A stretch of 46,930 bases of DNA from Streptomyces corynorhini (GTDB taxonomy: Bacteria > Actinomycetota > Actinomycetes > Streptomycetales > Streptomycetaceae): assembly GCF_003346515.1 (NCBI RefSeq), contig NZ_QQNA01000070.1:1-46930 (forward strand), in the 5' to 3' direction. The translations under genes and the position numbers were made by a program. Positions 7,957 through 14,875 of the stretch are shown here, piece after piece. Below the pieces are notes generated by a model. That model was not told the origin of the DNA. It saw nothing but the letters and a program-made list of their open reading frames with translations, and ran no database searches. How positions within the stretch are numbered: position 1 is the first letter of the stretch; each line of letters begins with the position of its first letter.

Positions 7957-7984
7957 CGGGCCGGGGCACGTGCCCGGGGCCGGT
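7957..7984. terminator. Hairpin after fadD
   Basis: A GGGCAC/GTGCCC core with a flanking GGCC/GGCC pairing starts a few bases after the fadD stop, in the gap between convergent genes. It is a plausible terminator of moderate quality. Confidence 0.4.
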
Positions 7985-8091
7985 GTTCATTGCCCTGTCG
8001 TCACCGCCCATCGGCCACCTCCCGGACGCGACCTGGCGATCCGGTCATTCGCTCGCCGCCGCCACGGCCGCCGTGCCCCACCGCGCGGCGG

Positions 8092-8865
8092 TCAGTCCGG
8101 CGTAGCCGAGTACCGCTCGATGCCGGCGCGAGCGCTCGATCGATCAAGCAGACGCAGCTCCCACGGCCCTGTGTTCACGTCGAAGTCCTTCCCGAACCCG
8201 ACCCACTTCCCCACCATGCGTCGGCCGGTCGGCTCGATCAGCATCTGGATCGCGCCGTGATACCGAGCACCTTGGTAGTACCCGTCGGCCGCCGTCTGCT
8301 CCGTCCACGTACCCGTGATGACGTTCCGGTCCACGGTCAGGTCCAGGGACAACGGGCTGAGCGGATTGGTGGACGCTCCGGGCAGGCTCTGGGCTGTGAG
8401 CCGGTTGCCGTGCTGGACGATCACGACGTGATGCTTGCAGTCGTACGTCTCATCACGGCTGGACGAGTAGAACTCGTACCGGGACAGCCAAATGCCCGCG
8501 TACTCGCCCGGCACCTCCGGCTCCGGGCTTGCGACCGTGGCGGCCGCGCCGACTTCACCAGCTTCCATGTCGTGACCTCCCGCGCCGTCCGAGTGGACGC
8601 GGCTCATGGGGATCGCGAACCCCAGCGACTCGGGGACGCGCCCAGTGAACCGCTTCAGCGCCCGCGCGTACAGCGGACGGCATGTCCTGGTTTCTCCGGA
8701 TTCCCAGCGTTGCACGAGTCGCTTGGAAGCGTCGTTCGGTTCACCCAGTTCCTCACCCGCGCCGCGCAGGCCCTGGGCGAACTCATCCTGGCTGAGGTTC
8801 ATCGACTTGCGTACCGAGGTCAGCACGTCGTTGGGGATTCGTTCGCGCTCGGCCGTGGTCGTCAT
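8092..8865 (-). CDS. XRE-type HTH regulator with C-terminal beta-rich domain
   Basis: A 257-residue protein with an N-terminal helix-turn-helix at about residues 12-65 (TSVRKSMNLSQDEFAQGL ... NDASKRLVQRWESG), followed by a linker. A C-terminal domain at about 120-245 is rich in Trp/Tyr/Gly strands (GEYAGIWLSRYEFYSSS, ITGTWTEQTAADGYYQGA, MVGKWVGFGKDF, NTGPWELRLL). Actinobacteria contain other XRE regulators with this kind of C-terminal domain. A ligand-sensing, lipocalin-like role is my inference. It diverges from the oxygenase gene across a 179-bp gap with paired TGACACCG repeats, so it may regulate itself and its neighbour. It converges with fadD. Confidence 0.75.
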   Translation of the reverse strand: MTTTAERERIPNDVLTSVRKSMNLSQDEFAQGLRGAGEELGEPNDASKRLVQRWESGETRTCRPLYARALKRFTGRVPESLGFAIPMSRVHSDGAGGHDMEAGEVGAAATVASPEPEVPGEYAGIWLSRYEFYSSSRDETYDCKHHVVIVQHGNRLTAQSLPGASTNPLSPLSLDLTVDRNVITGTWTEQTAADGYYQGARYHGAIQMLIEPTGRRMVGKWVGFGKDFDVNTGPWELRLLDRSSARAGIERYSATPD

Positions 8866-8895
8866 GGTCCGAGGTTAGCCACGTCGCGCCTCCAA

Positions 8896-8928
8896 TGACA
8901 CCGGTTTGACGCCTTCGGAGTGACACCG
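8896..8928. promoter_or_regulatory. Paired TGACACCG direct repeats in the XRE/oxygenase intergenic region
   Basis: TGACACCG occurs at 8896-8903 and again at 8921-8928 (25-bp phase, about 2.4 helical turns), 30-60 bp upstream of the XRE start. This is a candidate binding site for that regulator. Confidence 0.3.
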
Positions 8929-9044
8929 ACGCAACGCCCGAGGGACGTCCTGAACGTCGCCGCGATGGTCGCGCCAGATCCGGAACATGGTCGCCATGTC
9001 CATCCGTATCAGCGCTTACGCGCCGAGAGAGAAGGAAGTTCCGC

Positions 9045-9947
9045 GTGTTCATCGACATCCCGAGTGGACTCGAAGCCGCTCTGATCGACCTTCCTCTCCC
9101 GACGTGGAAACTGGAAGGTTCGTTCCTGGCGGAGTCCACCATGGAGTGGTACCGGACCGAGCTGAAGGCCACTCCGAGGTTCGAGGAGACCGCCGCGACG
9201 CTGCGCCGCGCACTGACCGGAGAGGGCGGCGGATACGCCGTGCTGCGCCTGGGAAACCTCGCCAAGGCACTGGGGCCGGACGACGACCGGTTCCTGCGGC
9301 TGGTGACGGGGTTCGCGGCCGAGGTGGCCGTCCCCTTCTCGCCCTTCCCCCGGTGGCCTCTCTGGAAGGACATCGGGGTCAAGGTCGACAAGGACCCCGG
9401 CAAGTCCAGCGGCATCGGGTACAACGCGTTCCATATGGACCTGGTGAACGGGACCCTGCCCCCGGACTACACCACACTCCTGTGCGTTCGCCCCGACCCG
9501 CTCGGCGGCGGCACCAGCATCCTCTCCGACGCCCACGCGGCGGTGGCGCGGCTGGCGAAGGACAGCCGCGCCCTGCTGGCCGAGTCGGTCTATCACTACG
9601 GGACCTTCTTCGACCTGTTCGGCGTGGGCGAGGAGTGCAAGCCGTTTCCGGTCCTGGACGGCTCCGACCCAGGTGCGGGCTTCGTCCGGTTCACCGGCAA
9701 GATGCCGGAGAGGTCCGACCTCGGCCAGGCTCATGCCGACGCCGCCCGGGAACTCGCCGAGGAACTCGTCCGGGGCCAGGTCTCCCTCATCCTTCAGCCC
9801 GGGGACTACCTCATCGTGAATCAGCGCCGATTCCTGCACGGCCGGGAGGCGCTCCGCAGCGGTCAGGAGACCGTCCCGGTCGCCGACAGGCGGCTGCTCC
9901 TCCAATTGTTCCTGCGCGCGAGGGCCGACGCCGACTCGGCGGTGTAG
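9045..9947 (+). CDS. TauD/TfdA-like Fe(II)/2-oxoglutarate oxygenase
   Basis: A 300-residue non-haem iron oxygenase. The facial triad is visible: H130 and D132 in FHMD, and H265 in RFLHGRE, with Arg residues in the following DRRLLL stretch placed to hold 2-oxoglutarate. The GGGTSILSD segment after the HxD is typical of the TauD/clavaminate-synthase-like clan. Members hydroxylate, desaturate or cleave small molecules, often amino acids or natural-product intermediates. The substrate cannot be deduced. GTG 9045 is preceded by GAAGGAAG at 6-nt spacing. It is the first plus-strand gene of the accessory insert and contains no TTA codon that I could find. Confidence 0.85.
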   Translation: MFIDIPSGLEAALIDLPLPTWKLEGSFLAESTMEWYRTELKATPRFEETAATLRRALTGEGGGYAVLRLGNLAKALGPDDDRFLRLVTGFAAEVAVPFSPFPRWPLWKDIGVKVDKDPGKSSGIGYNAFHMDLVNGTLPPDYTTLLCVRPDPLGGGTSILSDAHAAVARLAKDSRALLAESVYHYGTFFDLFGVGEECKPFPVLDGSDPGAGFVRFTGKMPERSDLGQAHADAARELAEELVRGQVSLILQPGDYLIVNQRRFLHGREALRSGQETVPVADRRLLLQLFLRARADADSAV

Positions 9948-9956
9948 CCGGCCGAT

Positions 9957-9968
9957 GGCACCGGTGCC
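9957..9968. terminator. 12-bp palindrome between convergent genes
   Basis: GGCACCGGTGCC is a perfect palindrome 10 bp after the oxygenase stop and before the stop of the convergent GT2 gene. It is a weak terminator candidate. Confidence 0.3.
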
Positions 9969-10001
9969 GGGCACGTACCAGGCTCTCCCCCGTACACAGG
10001 A

Positions 10002-10775
10002 TCAGATGCGCGACTTCCGCACCGAGTGCCATGCCGCCCCGGTCAGAGCCCGCGTCGACCGGAGCATCGAGAGGTGTTCGTGTCTGCGGTAGAGGTTCCA
10101 GTTGTATGAGACGAGCGACAGCTTGTTCGACGAGAGCGACCCGGCCCGTTGAGACCGGTATACGGCCAAGGGCTCCCGCAGCGCCCGCGCGGGCGTGCCA
10201 TCCCGCATGATCGACAACCAGAGCGCGTAGTCCTGCCTCTTCGGCATGTCCGGCATCGGCTTCGCCCCGACCACCCTGCGGTTGTACATGGCGGTCAAGG
10301 CGCCGATGTGGTCATGGACCAGCATCGCGCTGTAGTCCACTCGCTCCGGCGCCCACACGACGCGGCCGTTCGGGACGAAGTCGGCGGCCTCTCCCTCGTA
10401 CAGGGCGTCCATCTTGTAGTAGGAGGTGAACGTGAGGGGCGTCCCGGCCGTCGCGGCGAAGGCGATCTGCTTCTCCAACTTCGCCGGGAGCCACAGGTCG
10501 TCACTGTCGAGGAAGGCGATGTAGTCACCCCGGGCCCGCGCGATGGCCAGGTTGCGGGCCCGGGCCGCACCCCCTTGCCGAGCCGCTGCCTCCGGCAGGA
10601 CCCGCTCGTCCTGGCGAGCCAGCTCTTCCAGCAGATCCATCGAGTCGTCCGAGGACGCGTCGTCGGTGATCAGCAGTTCGAGATCGGTGTGGGTCTGCGC
10701 CAGCACCGACCGAACCGCGGGCCCGAGTGTGGCCGCCGAATTGTGTACCGGCATCACCACAGAAACCAGGGGCAC
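10002..10775 (-). CDS. Family 2 (GT-A) glycosyltransferase
   Basis: A 257-residue inverting GT2 enzyme. It opens with VSVVMPVHNSAATLGPAVRSVL, followed by LLITDDASSDDS (nucleotide-binding Asp), ARNLAIARARGDYIAFLDSDDLW (the DxD metal motif), and the acceptor-side MPKRQDYALWL, where Asp serves as catalytic base in the family. No membrane segment is evident, so it is cytoplasmic or peripheral. I choose GTG 10775 because AAGGAG lies 7 nt upstream; the frame extends to 10808 but without a comparable site. It is divergent from the dehydrogenase gene with only 31 bp between start codons. Sugar and acceptor are unknown. Confidence 0.85.
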   Translation of the reverse strand: MPLVSVVMPVHNSAATLGPAVRSVLAQTHTDLELLITDDASSDDSMDLLEELARQDERVLPEAAARQGGAARARNLAIARARGDYIAFLDSDDLWLPAKLEKQIAFAATAGTPLTFTSYYKMDALYEGEAADFVPNGRVVWAPERVDYSAMLVHDHIGALTAMYNRRVVGAKPMPDMPKRQDYALWLSIMRDGTPARALREPLAVYRSQRAGSLSSNKLSLVSYNWNLYRRHEHLSMLRSTRALTGAAWHSVRKSRI

Positions 10776-10806
10776 AGCAGTGCTCCTTACCCAGATCGGA
10801 GTCGTC

Positions 10807-12063
10807 ATGGATGTTGTCGTCGCCGGCCAAGGCTACGTGGGACTGCCGCTCGCCGTCCGCGCCGCCGAAGTGGGCCATCGCGTCGTCGGCTACGACGTGG
10901 ACCCACACCGCATCAGGCGGCTCACCACCGGCAATTCGTACGTGGAGGACGTGGCCTCCTCGCGGCTCCGTGCGGTGCTGGACACCGGAGCCTACTTCGC
11001 GACCGCCGACGCCGCCGCGTTGGAAGGCTTCGACATCGCGGTGATCACCGTGCCGACCCCGCTGCGGGACGGCGTGCCCGACCTGACCTGCGTCGAGTCC
11101 TGCGCCCGAACCCTGGGCGAGCGTCTTCGCCCCGGCGCGACGGTGGTCCTGGAGTCCACGACCTATCCCGGCACCACCGAGGAACTACTGCTGCCGATCT
11201 TGGAACAGGCGTCGGGCCTCAAAAGCGGGGCGGACTTTCTGGCCGGATTCAGCCCCGAACGCATCGCTCCGGGAAACAAACGGTGGTCATTCGACGGGAC
11301 GCCGAAATTAGTGTCCGGAATCGATGCCACATCACTCGATGTGATAAAAAAATTCTACGACGGTATCTTTCTGACCACGGTGCCGGTATCCGAGACCCGG
11401 GTCGCCGAACTGGCCAAGCTGATCGAAAATATCTTCCGGTTCGTCAACATCTCCCTGGTCAACGAGATGGCGACGCTGGCGGCTCCCCTCGGCGTGAACA
11501 TCTGGGAAGCCATCGACGCCGCCGCGACCAAGCCCTTCGGATTCACGCGGTTCACCCCCGGGCCTGGAGTCGGCGGGCACTGCCTGCCCGTCGACCCGTT
11601 ATTCCTCTCCTGGAAGGTCCAGCAGGAAATCGGCGCCCCCTTCCGATTCGTGGAACTCGCCGACGACGTGAACCGCCACATGCCCGACTACGTCGTCCGG
11701 CGCCTCGCAGAATCCCTTGAAAAACGCCACATGACCATCAAAGGATCCCGGATCCTACTGCTCGGCCTGACCTACAAATACAACGCCACCGATCTTCGCA
11801 ATTCACCTTCGGCCCGCGTCGCCGAACTTCTCGTCAACCTCGGCGCCGAAGTCCTAGGCGCCGAACCCAACATCCCGGCCGGCGACGACACCAAGCTGGA
11901 CATTCCCCGGGTCGATGCGAGCGCCGAGGAGATCACGGCCGCTGATGCCGTGGTGCTCCTCATGGACCACACACAATTCGACCTGCCGATGATCGAAAAG
12001 CACGCGGTCTATGTTCTCGACTGCAGAAACCGCCTTTCCGGACCGAACATCGAGACCCTTTAG
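10807..12063 (+). CDS. Nucleotide-sugar 6-dehydrogenase (UDP-GlcNAc/ManNAc or UDP-Glc type)
   Basis: A 418-residue NAD-dependent enzyme that oxidises C6 of a nucleotide sugar to the uronate in two steps. The Rossmann motif GQGYVG is at residues 7-12. TVPTPL, then FSPERIAPGNK, then the catalytic thiol C259 in GGHCLPVDP, and LGLTYKYNATDLRNSP in the C-terminal domain all follow in family order. The PGNK and GHCLPVDP forms are closer to the WecC/WbpA (N-acetylhexosamine) group than to Ugd, but I cannot settle this. ATG 10807 has GGAG 5 nt upstream. Two TTA codons (11308, 11599) suggest dependence on the bldA tRNA. AT-rich codons around 11341-11360 stand out from the flanking core genes. Confidence 0.9.
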   Translation: MDVVVAGQGYVGLPLAVRAAEVGHRVVGYDVDPHRIRRLTTGNSYVEDVASSRLRAVLDTGAYFATADAAALEGFDIAVITVPTPLRDGVPDLTCVESCARTLGERLRPGATVVLESTTYPGTTEELLLPILEQASGLKSGADFLAGFSPERIAPGNKRWSFDGTPKLVSGIDATSLDVIKKFYDGIFLTTVPVSETRVAELAKLIENIFRFVNISLVNEMATLAAPLGVNIWEAIDAAATKPFGFTRFTPGPGVGGHCLPVDPLFLSWKVQQEIGAPFRFVELADDVNRHMPDYVVRRLAESLEKRHMTIKGSRILLLGLTYKYNATDLRNSPSARVAELLVNLGAEVLGAEPNIPAGDDTKLDIPRVDASAEEITAADAVVLLMDHTQFDLPMIEKHAVYVLDCRNRLSGPNIETL

Positions 12064-12114
12064 CTCCTCACACTCTCCCGACCCGCCGCCAATCATCCAT
12101 CTCTGGGAATCCTC

Positions 12115-13599
12115 TTGCGCGACGAATGGGAACACGCCCACACGGATTACACCTTGCCCGCGCAGCGCCGCATTCCTGCCTCGCTGGCCGAAAGCGAGAG
12201 CGACTGGCGCCACCACCTGGAACGCTCAACCCCCAACGGCTGGCTGATACGGAACAACGCCATGACCGAAGCGCTCGTCAGCGGACAGCCGATGTACCTA
12301 CTCCACGTCACCAAGGACATCGACGCCATCCGCACCAGCCGACAGGTGCACGTCTCCACCGGTTGCCTGGTCGGAGCACTGTACTGCTCGCCTCTCACCA
12401 GCCAGCGCGAGGGACTGCGCCCACACAACCTCGGCGCCTACCTGATGCGGACGAAACCCTCCACCACGCCCATGGTCTTCGAGATCACCCCGGATGCTCC
12501 GATCCGGCCCAAGGGGCTCGACTACCTACATCTCGGCGCCATCCACCTGCGCACCTACCAGCGTTACCAGAGCTTCCTCAACCCAGCCGAGAGCGAACAG
12601 CTCGACCGCGCCGTGCTGGCCGGGCTGCACGGCGCGGCCGTATTCCTCGACGTTGCCCTGCGCAATGCCACCGGTCACGCCACTCCGGCGCCCGAGTTCA
12701 TCGACCAGCTGTCCGACACTGTTGCCCACGTGCCGTTTCTCGGCTACCTCTACTTCGAGGTTCTGTCCGAATACCTGATGCTCCACTCCGTCACTCCGGA
12801 GACCAAGACCTGCGCCCAGGCGGGAGAGCTGAATAACTGGCTCTACAAACGACTCGCCTTCGCTGCCGTGGACGGCATGTACCAGTTGTTCGACCTGACC
12901 CGTTTCAATCCACGCCATCACCGGCTCGTCCAACTCATCGACAACATAGAACCGGATCTCGGCCGGGGAGTCGCCGAGTACGTCCGGCGACGGCTGTCCC
13001 ACCTGTTCGCCCGGACCGCGCTGCACCCATCCCAGGACGCGGCATCGGTCACCTTCCAGGGCGCCGATCTCAGCACGATCCAAAAAGCCGCGCCTGGACT
13101 GATCGGCCAGATGGTCTTCCGTGAGATCCGGCACATGGCCCGCTATCGACAGCTGTACCACTGCTTCGAGAAATCCAAGGCGCTGGAGGTATGGGACTAC
13201 TGGAACAATGAGGGAATTCCCACTCCTTTCAACGGAGTCCTCCCCAAGGGAGAGATTGGAATAAATCCCCTCTACCCTCGATCGCCAGTCAGAACATGGA
13301 CAGCAAAAATGGACGGCAAGGGATTTTTACATCCTGCCGAAGAGGTCATGGCCGTCTTGACCCCGCACCTGGCTTCGTGGTGGACGCCACCCGTCGGTGC
13401 GAGATGCGGAACGCCGCCGATGATCCACGATTTCGAGCCGGCTACGGGAGCCCGATACTCGATCTCTCGACAATTATCGATGAATGGATTTCCACATGAC
13501 CACCAAGCTCCTGAACATTCTGACCGGAATCAATCGCACCTCCGTTCCTTCGTCCGGGAGCATGATCCTCGTCAACGATATCTACGGCGCGATGTCTGA
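12115..13599 (+). CDS. Unrecognised protein of the glycan cassette, probably frameshifted near its 3' end
   Basis: I do not recognise this family. The frame gives 494 residues from TTG 12115 (weak GGGAA upstream; ATG 12262 is the next in-frame choice). It is soluble, with no signal peptide. Conserved-looking blocks are MYLLHVTKDIDAIR, TGCLVGALYCSPL, LRPHNLGAYLM, KGLDYLHLGAIHLRTY and, near the end, FNGVLPKGEIGINPLYPR. The last ~40 residues overlap the next gene by 104 nt and look like its shadow. In the -1 frame the segment 13374-13499 reads GFVVDATRRCEMR...SPILDLSTIIDEWIST and stops in an ATGA overlap with ATG 13496. A missing base near 13360-13378 is therefore likely, giving a ~461-residue protein. 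TTA codons occur at 13327 and 13474. It is co-directional with the dehydrogenase and GT4 genes. Confidence 0.65.
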   Translation: MRDEWEHAHTDYTLPAQRRIPASLAESESDWRHHLERSTPNGWLIRNNAMTEALVSGQPMYLLHVTKDIDAIRTSRQVHVSTGCLVGALYCSPLTSQREGLRPHNLGAYLMRTKPSTTPMVFEITPDAPIRPKGLDYLHLGAIHLRTYQRYQSFLNPAESEQLDRAVLAGLHGAAVFLDVALRNATGHATPAPEFIDQLSDTVAHVPFLGYLYFEVLSEYLMLHSVTPETKTCAQAGELNNWLYKRLAFAAVDGMYQLFDLTRFNPRHHRLVQLIDNIEPDLGRGVAEYVRRRLSHLFARTALHPSQDAASVTFQGADLSTIQKAAPGLIGQMVFREIRHMARYRQLYHCFEKSKALEVWDYWNNEGIPTPFNGVLPKGEIGINPLYPRSPVRTWTAKMDGKGFLHPAEEVMAVLTPHLASWWTPPVGARCGTPPMIHDFEPATGARYSISRQLSMNGFPHDHQAPEHSDRNQSHLRSFVREHDPRQRYLRRDV

Positions 13600-14605
13600 C
13601 ATTCATACGACCTTCCTGGGTAGGGAACCGGTCGATCAGGATTGGAAGGGCGCGTTTGATCAGCTGATCATCCTCTCCACGACGAAGCGCCCTCGTGGCC
13701 CGGGATTTGTCCCTTACGTTGACGAGTTGACGCGTGAGGTCGGTGCGCTCATCGAGAAGATCCAGCCGAATGCCATTCACGCCCAGTATCTCGGGTTCGC
13801 TCTCAGCCTGGCGCTCACCCGAACTGCTGGCAACATCCCGATCATCGCCATCGCCCACGGCCCCGACGTGATGGTGGCCGAGCGCAGCGCATCGGAACGC
13901 GAGGGCCTGAATGAAGTCGCTGCCGCAAGCGCCGCAATCGTCACCCCGACCTCCGCCCTCGCCGACCGCATCGACCGTCTCACCAGATACCGAGTCACCG
14001 ATCGACTCACCGTCATCCCGTGGGGTATCCCTTTGAGTGATGCCCGGGGCCGCGATCAACCACTTATCGGAACAGGACCATTATCGTTGGTGCACGCCGG
14101 TCGTCTGGACGACAACAAATCCACGATCACCGCAGTCGAAGCCCTCGCTTTAACCGATTATCCACACCACTTAACCGTGATCGGCGAAGGAATCCAGCGG
14201 GAGTATCTGGAACAGCGGGCTGTCGAACTCGGACTGCGGGACCGAGTTCAGTTTGATCCGTTCCTTCCCCGCGCGGAACTGTGGCGCCGCCTGCCGAACT
14301 TCGACGCCTTCGTCTTCACGACCAGGGGTCTGGAGGCTTTCGGGCTCGTCCTCGTTGAGGCCCAAGCCCACGGACTTCCGGTTGTCTACTCCGATCTTCC
14401 CGATGTGAGGGAAATCCTTGAGGGCGGCGGCGTTCCCTACACCCCTGGCGACCCGCGCTCGCTGGCCGTGGCCCTGGACACGATGGGCCGGGACTTCCAC
14501 CAGCGCAAGACCCTGACCAAAGCGGCTCTCGATAACGCGCGCCGATACGACATCACCGCCACCGGCCGACAGCTTCGCGAACTAACACTCCGTGTCGACT
14601 CCTAG
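13496..14605 (+). CDS. GT4-family (GT-B) glycosyltransferase
   Basis: A 369-residue retaining glycosyltransferase. The N-terminal domain starts LLNILTGINRTSVPSSGSM and contains IHAQYLGFA and IAHGPDVM. The C-terminal nucleotide-sugar domain shows SLVHAGRLDDNKS and the family signature EAFGLVLVEAQAHGLPVVYSD with both acidic residues. ATG 13496 lies in an ATGA overlap with the likely true end of the preceding gene; ATG 13484 is an in-frame alternative directly after a TGA. Three TTA codons (14081, 14150, 14171) make it a strong candidate for bldA-dependent translation. It is the last gene of the dehydrogenase/unknown/GT4 operon and is followed by repeat copy B. Confidence 0.88.
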   Translation: MTTKLLNILTGINRTSVPSSGSMILVNDIYGAMSDIHTTFLGREPVDQDWKGAFDQLIILSTTKRPRGPGFVPYVDELTREVGALIEKIQPNAIHAQYLGFALSLALTRTAGNIPIIAIAHGPDVMVAERSASEREGLNEVAAASAAIVTPTSALADRIDRLTRYRVTDRLTVIPWGIPLSDARGRDQPLIGTGPLSLVHAGRLDDNKSTITAVEALALTDYPHHLTVIGEGIQREYLEQRAVELGLRDRVQFDPFLPRAELWRRLPNFDAFVFTTRGLEAFGLVLVEAQAHGLPVVYSDLPDVREILEGGGVPYTPGDPRSLAVALDTMGRDFHQRKTLTKAALDNARRYDITATGRQLRELTLRVDS

Positions 14606-14627
14606 ACGAGTAAGTCCGAAGTAGCGT

Positions 14628-14845
14628 CGTCCGCCCCTTGGGGCGGGCGGGGAGGTGTCAGGTGCGCTGCGCTCGCTACGCTCCCTCCGCCTCGGCACTT
14701 GACACGTCCTTCGGATGCCGAGCGCTCCCGCAAGGCGGAGGGTCGCCCCCGAACTGGCGTGTACCGGGGTGATCCCGACAATGCCGCGAGCGTGCGTGCC
14801 AGACGCCGAGGGACAGGCGGGGCTTTGAAGACAGGGCCTAACCAC
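14628..14845 (+). repeat. Dispersed repeat, copy B
   Basis: Same element and orientation as 5641-5895, without the 13-bp triplication. The hairpin near its left end is kept although its sequence differs (CCGCCCC-TT-GGGGCGG instead of CCGCCC-AGA-GGGCGG). The long imperfect stem CCTCCGCCTCGGC...GCCGAG...GGCGGAGG is also kept. It fills the 270-bp gap between the GT4 gene and the pimB'-like gene, where I see no gene. Confidence 0.85.
14631..14646 (+). terminator. Hairpin after the GT4 gene
   Basis: A 7-bp perfect stem CCGCCCC/GGGGCGG with a TT loop lies 25 bp after the GT4 stop, inside the left edge of repeat copy B. It may terminate the accessory operon. Confidence 0.45.
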
Positions 14846-14875
14846 TCCAGCGATAGAGGCATCCAGCCGCGCCCG

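Noticed and set aside
9009..9974. Minus-strand frame opposite the Fe/2OG oxygenase
   Set aside because: The plus-strand product has the complete HxD...H triad and a good ribosome site; the opposite frame has no motif.
13296..13499. Independent 67-codon gene overlapping the unknown protein
   Set aside because: Its second half makes better sense as the frameshifted C-terminus of the upstream gene, and it lacks its own ribosome-binding site.
8092..14605. Complete antibiotic biosynthetic cluster
   Set aside because: There is no scaffold synthase (PKS, NRPS, terpene, RiPP precursor) or exporter; only tailoring and sugar genes are present.
5641..14845. Composite transposon bounded by the two repeats
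   Set aside because: No transposase, no inverted termini and no target duplication are visible, and the interval contains the core gene fadD15.
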